64,000 bases of DNA, taken from the NCBI RefSeq assembly GCF_036711975.1, contig NC_091966.1:23071501-23135500 (forward strand), given 5' to 3'. Shown here piece by piece: positions 42,601 through 51,000 of the stretch. Numbering within the stretch: position 1 is the first letter of the stretch; each line of letters opens with the position of its first letter. The stretch is from Onthophagus taurus (lineage: Eukaryota > Arthropoda > Insecta > Coleoptera > Scarabaeidae). The notes below the pieces were generated by a model. It did not search any database and was not told the origin of the DNA. It saw nothing but the letters and a program-made list of their open reading frames with translations. The position numbers were made by a program, and so were the translations under genes.

Positions 42601-44804
42601 CAAATGGATTGCTTGGGCAGAAGACAAATAAACATATTGAGAACAGCAAAAAATCTATTGTTCGTTATCTGTAACAAGCAGGGAATATCGAGAAATAAGC
42701 CAAGTGTTCTTGCTTCCGAATGTCCGTCTCCTCGGCCTCTCAAAAACTCTGTGACCATGAGACTACACACATTTATTTGCAAAGGGCATCTATATTTAAT
42801 ATTTTATTCGAAAGGATTAATTTTCCAACATTGTTAACTGTTATATACTGATAAAAATGGTATTAAAATTCCTTATAGGATATTGTAAAAAATACATTAA
42901 ACGTATATTTGCAGCACTGTGTAATAATTTTAAAATATACCCTCTATGAGACGATTGCCAAAGTTTTAAAATGTCTTAATTTACCGATTTTAGGTAGATT
43001 CCTTTACACAATCTAATGTATATTGAGGAAATCGCACATTTTCGCTTGGTGCAGCTTCCCGTGATAATGACAAATTTTCTGCGCTTGTACTAGCGTGGAA
43101 TCTATTCCTACGATATATGTGCAAAAAATGATATGCAATGTATAAGTGTATAATTTTCACATAAATCGCATTTATACGAAGTCGTTTTTATGGCAAAATT
43201 TAGCAATTTTTTATGATTAACATTCTAATTATTTTACAACAAAAAATATGTCATTTTGTACAGAAATATGTTAACAACAATCCTATGTATTTAACTTTGA
43301 ATAAAGATATGAGAGAAAGCCGGGAAGCTTCAGTGAACCAGTGTCGGTTCATATAAAAATTAAACGGCGGCCTTAAGGGTTACGGTGTTTTGATGGTTGA
43401 AAATTTTTTTTTACCAAATGGGGGTTGTAAGCTGTTCTTGAGGGTAAGAGTGACCTGTGTGTGAAATTTGATGACCCAAATCATATTGGTTACGGAATTA
43501 TTAATGTTTTAAGTTTTTTGGCTGGGATTTATGGATAACTTCACACCACTAAACCTGAATGGCGCTATATCAAGTATTCTAAATTAAATCATATATCAAA
43601 CACAAATTAGATAACAATATCTCAACCAAACAATATCTGGAATAGGATCGTCTCTAAAAAAAATCAGGACGACTTATTGAATCAATTATAAAGCACACAT
43701 TATAAGTACACTTATTGAATATGTTAGACACATACTTAAAACATCAATATTTATCGTACTGGTCATTATAACTTACTTCAATATCTGAGATAGCAGATTT
43801 TAGAGTACAAGACCAATTTACTAAGCGATTTGATCTATAAATGATGCCATCATCATGTAATCTTACAAATGCTTCTGTTACAGCTGTACAAAGCTTTGGG
43901 TCCATCGTAAATGCAGCTCTATCCCAATCATATGAGGCTCCCATTTGTTTTAATTGATGATAAATTCTTACACCTTTTCTATAATAACACAAATTATTTT
44001 ACACATTTAGAACAATTTAATTTAATAAAAAATACTAACTGGTTTTTCCATTCCCAAATTTTATCAATAAACTTCTCCCTTCCCAAATCATGTCTAGTTC
44101 TTTTCTCCTCCCGCCATAACTTTTTTTCAACAACTACTTGAGTTGCAATACCAGCATGATCACATCCTGGATTCCATAAAGTCATTTTGCCATTCATTCG
44201 ATTCCATCTTATTAAAGAATCCTGAATTGAATTGGCTAAAGCGTGACCTAAATGCAATGATCCTGTTACATTTGGTGGTGGAATAATAATAGTATAAATA
44301 TTTTCTGGGTTTTCATCAGAAATTGATAATCCCTAAAAGTTGAAAACACAATTATGACCCACAGTATGATAAATTATTATATACATATAACTTACATTAT
44401 ATTCAGGTTTAAAAAATCCTTGCTTTTCCCACCAGGAATACCAAACAGCTTCAACATACTTGGGGCTATAAGCATCTGGAATAGGATTATCGACAACTTT
44501 TTTTTCACCTTCAGGCGTTAATATCTCATAAGTTGCCGCTTCTTTTACGTCCTTTTTCTTTTCTTTTTTCTACAATTAAAATTCTTTAAAAATTCACGGA
44601 AAACTAAATTCTCTAAAGACATATGTGAGTGAAATAGTTTCTAACCTCAACTTCTTTCTTAACGGGTGCGTTATTTTGTTTTTCTAATTTTAGTTTTAGT
44701 TTTTCCAATTTTGCCTGTTTCTTTGCTTCCTTTTCTAGTTGTTTTGCTGATTTTGGAGGCTGTACTTCGCCGTTTTCATTCAGTACCTTCTGTTCATCAG
44801 CCAT
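20088..44804 (-). CDS. ValRS: Valyl-tRNA synthetase, cytosolic, complete seven-exon gene
   Basis: Exons 44804-44646, 44569-44396, 44332-44040, 43978-43777, 34399-33986, 33927-33580 and 21638-20088 join in phase to 1046 residues, close to other insect ValRS. The enzyme attaches valine to tRNA-Val and edits misacylated threonine. Visible parts: Lys-rich N-terminal extension (residues 1-70), [20 protein letters not shown], the class I HIGH motif as HLGHA (138-142), editing domain in exon 5 ([29 protein letters not shown]), KMSKS (about 645-649), anticodon-binding domain and a C-terminal coiled coil. It lacks the N-terminal GST-like domain of vertebrate VARS1. Start: MADEQ at 44804 gives the usual short lead; an in-frame ATG at 44840 is upstream. 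Four introns are 58-76 bases, but introns 4 (9.4 kb) and 6 (11.9 kb) are filled with transposons. Confidence 0.95.
21901..21930. repeat. Perfect 13-base hairpin
   Basis: CACAGAATAACTA pairs with TAGTTATTCTGTG around a four-base loop, flanked by further imperfect complementarity (GTCTTCACATG and CATGTGAAGAC). It lies near the left end of the Tigger-like element. Confidence 0.6.
22028..22370 (+). pseudogene. Mutator-like transposase domain protein, N-terminal remnant
   Basis: The frame reads [19 protein letters not shown], then [20 protein letters not shown]. After a frame change it gives [13 protein letters not shown] and INSCD. The sequence CxxCxGDVKF followed by GLGFKIVxSCxxC is the N-terminal segment I recall from insect proteins labelled Mutator-like transposase domain, the family also seen at 54.1-55.1 kb. 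It is cut off by the Gypsy element. Confidence 0.5.
22380..23555 (+). pseudogene. Gypsy gag C-terminus, protease and RT start
   Basis: Two CCHC-like knuckles are visible ([14 protein letters not shown] and [14 protein letters not shown]), then the aspartic protease site [13 protein letters not shown], then RT entry ([19 protein letters not shown]). An in-frame TGA at 23459-23461 falls just after CIDY, where an arginine codon is usual; a C-to-T change would explain it. The frame then stops at the mariner junction. Confidence 0.85.
24207..24810 (+). pseudogene. Mariner-type transposase remnant
   Basis: The N-terminal HTH region reads [19 protein letters not shown], homologous to the AEYxxRYPxRRxPxxxTF segment of insect mariner transposases and to the frame at 31778. 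Later frames give [21 protein letters not shown] and [17 protein letters not shown], matching the second half. Several stops and frame changes are present. Confidence 0.7.
24787..25400. repeat. Dispersed repeat C, copy 1
   Basis: About 600 bp matched in direct orientation by 45845-46460. Landmarks are GTTCTGGCCAAAA, TATACCGGAAGTCGCCACCT and AAATGGCACCCCCCATATTTT. Unknown repeat, perhaps one arm of a larger TIR element. Confidence 0.7.
25583..25815. mobile_element. Short inverted-repeat MITE
   Basis: Arms around ACTACGTCACACCATTTTCC (left) and the inverse at 25760-25800, with an inner GTGTTTTTAGAG block also inverted. Divergence between arms is moderate and ends are unclear. It is nested inside the mariner. 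Confidence 0.5.
26498..27100 (+). pseudogene. Gypsy reverse transcriptase, central and C-terminal part
   Basis: Resumes the RT exactly at the TA after the mariner. It holds the [13 protein letters not shown] box, the catalytic IYMDDILV box and [19 protein letters not shown]. About 16-20 residues that usually precede the [11 protein letters not shown] segment are missing at VEAVFLGL, an internal deletion. The frame runs to LHTDA, where the Transib-like element begins. Confidence 0.85.
27432..27890. mobile_element. Family E fragment nested in the Transib-like element
   Basis: Begins after TA with CCGGATGTCTCACGTAACTGG and follows the family E arm through the CCACTTCCGG and TTATTGGTACC landmarks to GGATGGTCAAAAATTG. 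The opposite arm is missing, so only one end is present. Confidence 0.65.
28227..28574 (-). pseudogene. Transib-type transposase, C-terminal remnant
   Basis: Reads [17 protein letters not shown], then [19 protein letters not shown] and a long Asp/Glu tail. It parallels the frame at 16266-16568 (ETRNKDLRRYRE, RDILIRLLISSDPIITSF). In the alignment I can make by eye, the acidic residues just before EA-NK in the paralogue are replaced by LIYQ here, so the catalytic site is probably lost. No upstream exons are recognisable in the element. Confidence 0.6.
29139..29570 (+). pseudogene. Gypsy RNase H domain
   Basis: Picks up directly after the second CGACG copy with [11 protein letters not shown], then [19 protein letters not shown] and [14 protein letters not shown], ending with [10 protein letters not shown]. 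These are the RNase H landmarks of Ty3/Gypsy elements. The frame ends at a TAA near 29559-29561, with more coding sequence before the integrase. Confidence 0.85.
29582..30371 (+). pseudogene. Gypsy integrase
   Basis: The HHCC zinc-binding region is seen as [20 protein letters not shown] and CIKCLVY, then the catalytic core: IHCDHLG (first Asp), [10 protein letters not shown] (second Asp) and [13 protein letters not shown] (Glu). It stops at 30371 shortly after PSQVLLGY, shorter than most full integrase C-terminal regions. Confidence 0.9.
30529..31060 (+). pseudogene. Tigger/pogo DDE transposase fragment
   Basis: Frames read [12 protein letters not shown] with [14 protein letters not shown], then after a shift [20 protein letters not shown] and [10 protein letters not shown]. 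LLLDNAxGHP and PxxTxxLIQPMDQ are hallmarks of Tigger/jerky-type DDE domains; here the last motif has diverged. It fits the enclosing TIR pair at 21724 and 33185. Confidence 0.75.
31395..31625. repeat. MITE family M fragment
   Basis: Matches one arm of the 838-bp hairpin MITE at 41108-41945, from GAATGACGTGCCCAAGGGGG to ACTTTCAATCTACCC. Another fragment is at 36700-36935. Confidence 0.7.
31778..32930 (+). pseudogene. Mariner-family transposase, inactivated
   Basis: N-terminal [20 protein letters not shown] and [20 protein letters not shown]. Catalytic first Asp: [12 protein letters not shown]; then FSVNVWGGI. The region that should hold the second Asp (HDGAPxH) is deleted after LLNVK at 32490. 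The last part, [15 protein letters not shown] through HGRHFEQL, has the third catalytic region. Stops and one insertion confirm it is dead. Confidence 0.85.
33285..33515 (+). mobile_element. RTE-like LINE 3' end with GAA tail
   Basis: The frame reads [19 protein letters not shown], which matches the C-terminal RxWxxHVxRMxxxR segment of RTE-type LINE RTs, followed by a short GAAGAAGAAGAAGA tail at about 33491-33506. It is 5'-truncated. Confidence 0.6.
33580..33927 (-). CDS. ValRS: ValRS exon 6
   Basis: 116 codons, [20 protein letters not shown] through [16 protein letters not shown] and [16 protein letters not shown]. Donor AAT/GTAAGT, phase 0. The 11.9-kb intron 6 follows. Confidence 0.95.
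33986..34399 (-). CDS. ValRS: ValRS exon 5 (editing domain)
   Basis: 138 codons from [10 protein letters not shown] to GDYGEFS. It contains [21 protein letters not shown] and [20 protein letters not shown], the editing (CP1) pocket signatures. It is separated from exon 4 by a 9.4-kb transposon-filled intron. Confidence 0.95.
34488..34758. mobile_element. 271-bp MITE
   Basis: Terminal repeats of about 42 bases start CTTGGTATAGATGATTAAAA and are almost perfectly inverted at the right end. No target duplication was recognised. It lies in ValRS intron 4. Confidence 0.7.
34759..35470. other. No recognised feature
   Basis: Intronic. A GC-richer patch at 35100-35200 stands out, but I found no motif or repeat partner. 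Confidence 0.4.
35473..36000 (+). pseudogene. piggyBac transposase C-terminal remnant
   Basis: [12 protein letters not shown] then, after a 4-base AAAC duplication, [13 protein letters not shown], then [20 protein letters not shown] and IRGKKWYW-like [20 protein letters not shown]. Order and motifs match the region before and after the last catalytic Asp of piggyBac transposases (MGGVD). The N-terminal part is absent. Confidence 0.8.
35525..35566. repeat. 17-base perfect inverted duplication
   Basis: ATAAAACCAGTAGCATC and GATGCTACTGGTTTTAT around an 8-base loop inside the piggyBac frame. The left arm is the transposase sequence; the right arm looks like an inverted copy inserted into it. Confidence 0.75.
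35986..36350. repeat. Half-copy of the mariner at 23556
   Basis: TTCAAATTCGATGTCCG through TGGCTTACATGTCATGATCTC and on to AAAAATATAGGG matches the left terminal region of the 23556-26497 element. The right half is missing. Confidence 0.7.
36357..36700. repeat. MITE family N fragment
   Basis: One arm and part of the centre of the 599-bp hairpin MITE at 62355-62953 (ACCGCTGACAGACTTCTAG start). Confidence 0.7.
36700..36935. repeat. MITE family M fragment
   Basis: Matches an arm of 41108-41945: AATTTTAAGGGTACTT, ATGGCGGAAAATT and CGTAACCACCCCC. It abuts the family N fragment directly. Confidence 0.7.
37211..39550 (+). mobile_element. Ginger-type DNA transposon, nearly intact
   Basis: A 2340-bp element with inverted repeats of about 255 bases starting TGTTGGAGGCAGATGACG and ending in the inverse (TG...CA termini). 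It is flanked by TATA on both sides, consistent with a 4-bp duplication although the flanks are TA-rich. It encodes an integrase-like transposase and a cysteine-rich C-terminal exon on the plus strand. High similarity of the two arms suggests a recent insertion in ValRS intron 4. Confidence 0.8.
37513..39210 (+). pseudogene. Ginger transposase (integrase fold plus CXC-type Cys-rich end), mildly damaged
   Basis: Main frame 37560-38645: a zinc-binding HxxxxH-type start ([25 protein letters not shown]), then the DDE core [16 protein letters not shown] and [12 protein letters not shown]. Exon 2 about 38709-38985 reads [16 protein letters not shown]. Exon 3 from 39043 to the TAA at 39210 gives [18 protein letters not shown]. 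The exon 2/3 junction (CAG/GTAAGT, phase 0) is clean. The exon 1/2 junction (GAG/GTAACC to TTTTAG) is off by one base, and the ATG at 37513 needs one frame change near 37560, so two lesions or missed splice variants exist. Confidence 0.75.
40064..42230. mobile_element. String of four TA-target MITEs inserted end to end
   Basis: Units U1 (40064-40345), U2 (40352-41103), M (41108-41945) and U3 (41950-42230) are separated only by TATA or TATATA. U1 and U3 are oppositely oriented copies of a 281-282 bp element with CAGGGTGTCACAC and AAAAGACACCTG ends; U2 is a hairpin of two U halves. The outer ends also carry TA. Confidence 0.8.
41108..41945. mobile_element. MITE family M, full hairpin
   Basis: An 838-bp foldback whose arms (CAGGTGTATCGGAATGACTG at the left, inverse at the right) pair along nearly their entire length, meeting near 41510-41540 at a CGACTAATTTTTGAG apex. 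Fragments lie at 31395 and 36700. Confidence 0.85.
42231..43735. other. Intron sequence, no clear feature
   Basis: Part of ValRS intron 4. Short ORFs at 42600-42837 on both strands overlap and show no domain. A segment near 43320-43540 looks like a dispersed repeat but has no second copy in the window. Confidence 0.4.
43777..43978 (-). CDS. ValRS: ValRS exon 4
   Basis: Reads [20 protein letters not shown], then [20 protein letters not shown] and SAISDIE, the segment leading into the editing insertion. Phase agrees with exon 3 (2 bases) and ends at phase 0 at GAA/GTAAGT. Confidence 0.95.
44040..44332 (-). CDS. ValRS: ValRS exon 3 (HIGH motif)
   Basis: Rossmann fold start: [20 protein letters not shown] contains the ATP-binding HIGH-type motif, followed by [14 protein letters not shown]. 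Ends in phase 2 at a CA/GTTAGT donor. Confidence 0.95.
44396..44569 (-). CDS. ValRS: ValRS exon 2
   Basis: 58 codons starting with [11 protein letters not shown] after a TTGTAG acceptor and ending PEYN before GTAAG. It carries the conserved [18 protein letters not shown] entry into the catalytic domain. Too short and ATG-less to stand out as an ORF. Confidence 0.9.
44646..44804 (-). CDS. ValRS: ValRS exon 1
   Basis: 53 codons, [15 protein letters not shown] then a Lys/Glu-rich, charged helix ([19 protein letters not shown]), typical of the insect ValRS N-terminal appendage. The donor is GAG/GTTAGA, phase 0. Confidence 0.85.
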
Positions 44805-44840
44805 TCTCAACACGCTTTTTTGACAACTAACGTCGCACAT

Positions 44841-45370
44841 AACCTCAATTTATACTAATTTTATCTGTCATGTTTACGTCAAGTTGATGCAATATTAAAA
44901 GATGTTGAGATAATAGTATACATATATCTCGGTAAATGTTGACTTTATAAAAAAACATTTTAACAAAAGTTGTTTAATATTTTATTTTTGTTTTATTAAT
45001 TAATTGTTAATTTTGTTTTTAATTCAGAAAACAAATGAGTAACGAATAACAGTTGAATTTTTTTAAATAGCAAATGTATTCTTTTATTAGGCTCATTTGA
45101 TAGAGATTACTTTTCTCTTTACGATGATGTAAAATTTTTGTACCCTTACATCAGAAAATTTTTGAAAAAAAGTGTAAAAATTGTTTATTAATAGAAATTA
45201 ATCAATAACATTAATCTAGATATCCCAAATCGTCAAGTACTTCGAATTATTTGCGTTAATTATACTGGGTCCTTCAGCTCAGCTCCCATATTCTGTAGCT
45301 CAGTTATTAATTAATATTTTGCAGGCTTATACTGTATCTCAGGCGGCATTTCAGTAAATTATTATTGATT
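44841..45370. other. ValRS upstream region, no other gene
   Basis: AT-rich flank that should contain the ValRS promoter. No TATA or initiator could be assigned reliably. Confidence 0.35.
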
Positions 45371-45844
45371 ATACAGAGTGTCCCAAAAAAGTGTGACTCC
45401 ATGATGATATATTTTTTTAAATGGCACGATATATCTTTTCTCACATTTTTGGGTGTCTTTTATGGGTGCCTACATAGTTCCAAAATTTTATTGAAATCGT
45501 CTGAATGACAGCAGCACAAAAAAATAAAAACGAAAAAAAAATCGTATTTGCGTCGCTGGTTTTAAAAATTAATCATAATTATAAACAGCGCCTCATTAAT
45601 AAAGTTTCATGTCAAACTTATTAAGTAAGATTCCAGGTGATCCATGTTGCAAGTATAGAATAATTTTAAACAGAAAAATTTTACTTCAAAACTTGCTTTT
45701 ATTAAATATGCTCAGTACATGAGAAACCTCCCATCTTCAGCTGAATCTAATATAAAGACTGGATACAATATTAATATACATTACTAAACAATTTTAAAAG
45801 ATAAAAAACTTAAGTCACAATTAACTATACAGGTGTCTCAGCGA

Positions 45845-46460
45845 GATCGGTCATTAGACGTTCCTGGGGTTCTGGCCAAAAAAAAAATTTGAGAATTCAG
45901 ACTTAAGTATTACGTTCTCTTCGTCTAAAATATTCTCAGATATCTAGCACTTCCGGTTATACCGGAAGTCGCCACCTACTTTTTTTTTAAATGGAACATC
46001 CTGTATGTTTTTACATATTTTGATTTTTCTGTTTTCAAGGTTTATAAATAACTTTACTTTTTGCAATTTGATTCGACCGTTCTCGAGTTATTCGAATTTT
46101 TCTAGAAAAATCTGCTCCAGCGCACATTTGTTCAAAAAATCATAGAACACTCGATTTTTGAGATATCAATTTAGGATTCAGAACATGCTGAAACAACATG
46201 ATGGAGTATGTTTTGGTGCCGAGAACGGCTGTCTAGATCGTTTGGTCACTTTACTATGACACGTTAACTTTTCGAAATTTGGAAGCAAAGTAACTTCATT
46301 TTTTTAAATGGCACCCCCCATATTTTATTACTTAGTCGTATTCGGCGTCTCACTTTACATCTTTTATACTCCATATGTCCTATGCCTAACATTAATAGTT
46401 TGAGAAATAATTTGGGTTTTTTGAGAAATGCTCACATACATCGATATTTACCTAATGTGC
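45845..46460. repeat. Dispersed repeat C, copy 2
   Basis: Direct-orientation match of 24787-25400. It is preceded by mariner-like ends (CAGAGTGTCCC at 45376 and CAGGTGTCTCAGCGAG at 45830), so it probably belongs to a TIR element whose partner arm is lost. Confidence 0.7.
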
Positions 46461-46607
46461 CATGGAAAACAAATGTTTAATGACTTATTGACAAACGTCA
46501 AAGTCTGATTTACGTTGTTTGATACTTGTGAGTCTAAAACCAGTTAAAATGGATATTAATAACGTAATAGTTATTTATATTACAAGTGGGCTAGAAACAT
46601 AATTACT

Positions 46608-46690
46608 GTACGAGTGTGGAGAATTGCACGACGAGGTCGTAGACCGAGTCGTGTAATCACACGAGTCCACGTGTGATATACAGCATTTTA
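46608..46690. repeat. Nested short inverted repeats
   Basis: GCACGACGAGGTCGTAGACC and GAGTCGTGTAATCACACGAG form overlapping stem candidates, ending with CACGTGTG. Small palindromic repeat of unknown type. Confidence 0.4.
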
Positions 46691-47059
46691 TCTAGGACTT
46701 CTAAAAATTACTAAAAAATCTATTTCTTTAAAAAAGTCTATTTGACATTTATAAAAATATTTTGAAATGATTGTTGACAATTTTGAATTGTCAGTTTCAA
46801 CAAAATGTTTACTCATTTGGAATAAGTGTTTCGAAATGTAAAAACATAACAATTAATGTTTATAATAAATACTATTGTTTCTCTGTAAGTAGATAGCACT
46901 TTTTCTTTTGTATTGTTGCTCGTTTCAATAAATTAAGTCTGTTCTGATTAAGCTAAAAATGCGTTACGTAATGAAACCAGTGCGGTAATGAACTTCATTA
47001 CGTAACTCAAATCACCTCAAATGAGTGCGGTAATGATGACTTATCCAAGCAGTCGTTGA

Positions 47060-47240
47060 TAAACAATATTTATACAAATGAAGAAATCCATAATTTATTT
47101 TTTGTGCACGAAAAGTGCGACAAAGTTCTTAGTAGAACTTGCAGAATGTTTAATGAAAATTATCCACATTTACCTCCGATGACAAAAAGGTAAATTTAGA
47201 AGAATAGAAGCAAATTTTTTGCATTTTGGACGAATTAATC
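47060..47240 (+). pseudogene. Mariner-like transposase N-terminal remnant
   Basis: The frame NIYTNEEIHNLFFVHEKCDK then FNENYPHLPPMTKR parallels the TNEExxDMxxxYG and RYPxRRxP layout of the mariner N-terminus. One frame change. Weak but consistent with other mariner pieces in the window. Confidence 0.4.
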
Positions 47241-47574
47241 ACGTGTTAAAGTGACCAAAACCTTATACCTTGGCTTATTTCGAGCCCAGTCCCAACACCT
47301 CAATTCGAGCTGCCAAAGAAGATCTGGGAATCATACTACGAACTTTGTCGCGCTTTTCATGCATAAAAAATAAATTAAGAATTTCTTGATTTGTGTGAAT
47401 ATTACTTTCGTTAATGTTATCGATTTTAACTCTTTTCAGTACTAATATTAAGGGACATAACAGATAAATATTAGCTCACATGCATCAAGTGACGTAAACA
47501 AGTGAGTCTTTGACAAAAACTCATTGAAAAGGCTTGTTTTTCATGGCACACTAGGCTAAATATCCATATGATAT

Positions 47575-47720
47575 GTGTGCATTTTTCAAAAAACCGTCGA
47601 AGGCCCACGAGCAACGAGCTTCGTGTGTGCTCGGCTCAGCCCGTTTAGCCAGCGGCATGTCGGATCTCACAACAGCGCTTGACCTTGAGTGTGCATTTCC
47701 CGTGAACATGACTGCACTGA
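47575..47720. repeat. Dispersed repeat D, copy 1
   Basis: GGCTCAGCCCGTTTAGCCAG to CTTGAGTGTGCATTTCCC matches 60380-60475 directly and 59961-60080 inverted. GC-rich relative to the flanks. Confidence 0.7.
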
Positions 47721-47997
47721 ATGCGTCCGACGGTCGTTGGTACTCATGACAATCTGTCACGGATCAGTCCGCGGCACGTCCACGGTTCGGTTGGAACCGC
47801 ATTTTTCAACTGCGCAGGCTTGTGACCGTCAATTGGCAGTCAAAAGTGCGGTTCTAATGAACCTAATATTTAAAAGTTTATGGTGAGAGTAATAAAATTA
47901 AAAAATTCAAAAGAATATTTAATAAACCGATTTATAATGCAGGTATACAGAAAATATTTAAAAATATGTGTAATTCTATTTCCAGATAAGGGTAACT

Positions 47998-48011
47998 TCA
48001 TGTCTCTTCCG
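47998..48011 (-). CDS. Dnai2: DNAI2-like terminal exon (14 coding bases)
   Basis: After TTTTTGTATAG the bases CGGAAGAGACATGA complete a codon and add AEET plus stop. The acidic end fits the family. It is a splice prediction by eye and cannot be confirmed without a transcript. Confidence 0.5.
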
Positions 48012-51000
48012 CTATACAAAAATTAAATAAAATTAGTTGATTAACTTTGGATACTTATATGTTTAAAAAGTAAAATATACCTTTTTTTTCTTCTTCTACT
48101 ACTGGATGTAAAATCGAGTCAATTGTATTCAAAAAGTCAGCTTCAGCTTCCATAACATGATGATCAACGAATATAAGCGGAGACCAAGATGGTTCTTTTT
48201 CAATTTCGTCACCTTTTTCAGCCTTAGCTTTTAATTTCAATCGAAGTTCTCTGTTACGACCTTCTAATATTTTCTCTCGTTTTGTTTCTCTTTCAAACAT
48301 CTAAAATACATATAAATACAATATCTGCAAATTTTAAAATGTTTTGTTACTGGGAGAAATTACAATCCATACATTACTTATTATAGTAATGAGGACAATA
48401 TACAGTGCTAGAATAAAGTAACCCCCACACCTTTTTAACTTCCGAACAGATTGAGATATCAATATGATCAAAAAAGCGCCAGTTTCTATATTTTACCAGC
48501 ATAAATATTTTCTTATGGAAAATTTTGCTATCACTTTTAGTTTTTCCGGAAAATGGATCAACTTTGTTTTTTTAAATGGAACACCCAGTATATTATGGTA
48601 TCTTCCGAAAGATGAAAACATCAGTACAAGAAAAGGATAAAAAGAAAGTTCTTCTTAAAACTTCTAAGAAAAAATTGTCATAACAACAATTTTAAAGTTT
48701 GTAGGTACCTTGAAATTTTGTATTTAAGCCGGCATGCAATGGCTAGAAGGAGTTTAGAGCACAAAATCGAAGCAGTTTTAATTTTGCTCGAGCTGACATA
48801 AATCTACAAAAAAACAGAGCGACAATTTAATGAACAATTTCCTGAACATCCAATTAGTCGAAAATATTTAAGAGAACTTGTAAATATGTATAAGTACGAA
48901 GGCTTTCACGGCCGGTGTTAATTAAACTAAAACTAACACAAGACATGTTTGACGTTTCGCATGCCATGTTGCAACCTTCTTCAAAAATAAGTTCGAAATG
49001 ACGAATTCGGTTAAAATGTGACAATAAATACATGAAAAGGTATATTAATTAATAACTAATTAGTGTTTAATTGTCAACTATGTTGTTTTTGTCAAATCCG
49101 GGTGGAGAAGGCTTTCACAAGCAAGTTCGCTAGCATCTTCCATGTGCGGCTGAGTTCCCAACCAGCTTCTCTATTCACGTTATTTCCATGTCGATGAATC
49201 TCTAGCGCCTCTCTCGTCAATGTTTGTCCGTTTCTTGTCAGCACTTTGGTGTTATCTAACTCTATGGTGTGTCCTTCTTTATGGCAATGCTCTGCGACTG
49301 CAGATTGTTGGATCTTCCTTAGTCGGACCATGTTCCTTGATGCGGAACTCGATGTTACGTCCAGTTTGCCCAACGTAATATTTCCCGCAACTGCACGATA
49401 GCCGGTAGAGTCCCGCTTCCTTTAATGGGATTAGTTTGTCTTTGGCTATCGGAAAAGCGTTTTGTATTTTGCTGACCGTGCCGTATCGTACCACGATATT
49501 ATTCTTCTTCAGACGCCTCGCAATTCGTTCCGTCACACCCGAAACATAAGGAAGGCAGATAAAACCGGCTGGTGTCGTACTTACCGAGTCACCCTTCTGT
49601 TTGCGTGGTTTGGTGGCTCGTCGGATATCTCTCATCGTATAGCCGTTCTTCTGCAGTACATCCTCTAGGAATCTTTCTTCTTTTCTTAGGTTCTCTTTAT
49701 CGCATATCCTCTCTGCTCGCTGGAATAAGGCTTCAATCACGGACCTCTTTTGTTGTCAGTAGTGGTGGGATGAAGCCTGCAGGTACCTATTCGTGTTCGT
49801 CTTCTTTCGATATACCCCCAGTTCCATGCCACCATATGTCTTCCTAGTGACCTAGTGATTTCTGTTTCCATGGTAAATTTTATCATGGGGTGCTGTGAAT
49901 TGAGGTGGTCTAGAAATTCCGGAGTTGCTCTTTTCCATGTTGCCAGATCACGAAAGTGTCATCGACGTAACGGAGCTCGGTTTCCAAGGACTCTTCTGTA
50001 ACGCTTCCTCTTCAAACATCCCCATGTGTAAATTGGCTATCATAGGAGACAGAGGTGATCCCATGGCTGCCCCTTCGCATTGCTCGTAGAATTCCCCCTT
50101 CCAGCTGTAATATGTCGACGATAGGCAGTACTCCACCAGTCCTGGGACATACTTGGGCAAACCCTCCGGGATGAGTTTCTGGCGAAGACCATTCTCGGCA
50201 TCTGTGACTGGTACTCTGGTGAATTCCACGTCGAAACTTACCAGCATATCCTCAGTGTCTAACTTCATACTCCTAATTGATACTACAAAATGTGTGGAAT
50301 CTCTGACATATGACTCTGTTTTACCTGTAAAAGGAGGCAGAATCTTGGAAAGGTGTTTTGCTAGCTGATAGGTGGGAAAATTTATGGCACTGACAATAGG
50401 GCGTAGTGGGACGTCTGGTTTATGTATTTTGGGTAATCCATATATCCTTGGTGGTACTGGAGCCTGTACGAATAAGCTTTTCTGTTGATCTGCTGGGATT
50501 TCTGTGGATTTTAGCAGTTCTTTCATCCTTACCATCTTCTCGGTTGGGTCTTTTTTATTTTTTTATAGGTGACTGGGTCTAAAAGACTCTTCATCTTCTC
50601 GTTGTATTCCTTGCTGTCCATAACCACGGTCGCATTCCCATTGTCCGCTGGTAGGATGATAATGTCTGGTTTTTCCCTTATCGTTCGTAGTGCGCTTCTT
50701 TCGTTCATTGTTAAGTTTGATTTTGGTGGCTTTGCTGTTTTAAGCACTCTCGCTATGTATTGACGAATTTCTTCTGCTTTCACTGCAGGTATTCTGCGAA
50801 TAGCCGCTTCCACTTCACATATAATTTCTTCTTTGGGAACCCTCTTTGGAGCGACTGCATAATTTAAGCCTTTGGCGAGTACTTTAGTTTCCTCCTCTGT
50901 TAATAGGACGTTTGCTCGGTTGATAACGACTGTTTCAATTGGCAAATCGTTGTTTTTCCTCTTGTGCGGCGGTCCAACGATTCGAATTTCTTAATCTGCT

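Noticed and set aside
42600-42837. Overlapping ORFs in both strands as a nested gene in ValRS intron 4
   Set aside because: Short, no domain, no paralogue in the window, and open on both strands by chance.
48893-49090. Hammerhead ribozyme at the end of the Penelope-like element
   Set aside because: Some Penelope-like elements carry hammerheads, but I could not find the conserved CUGAUGA and GAAA core in the right order.
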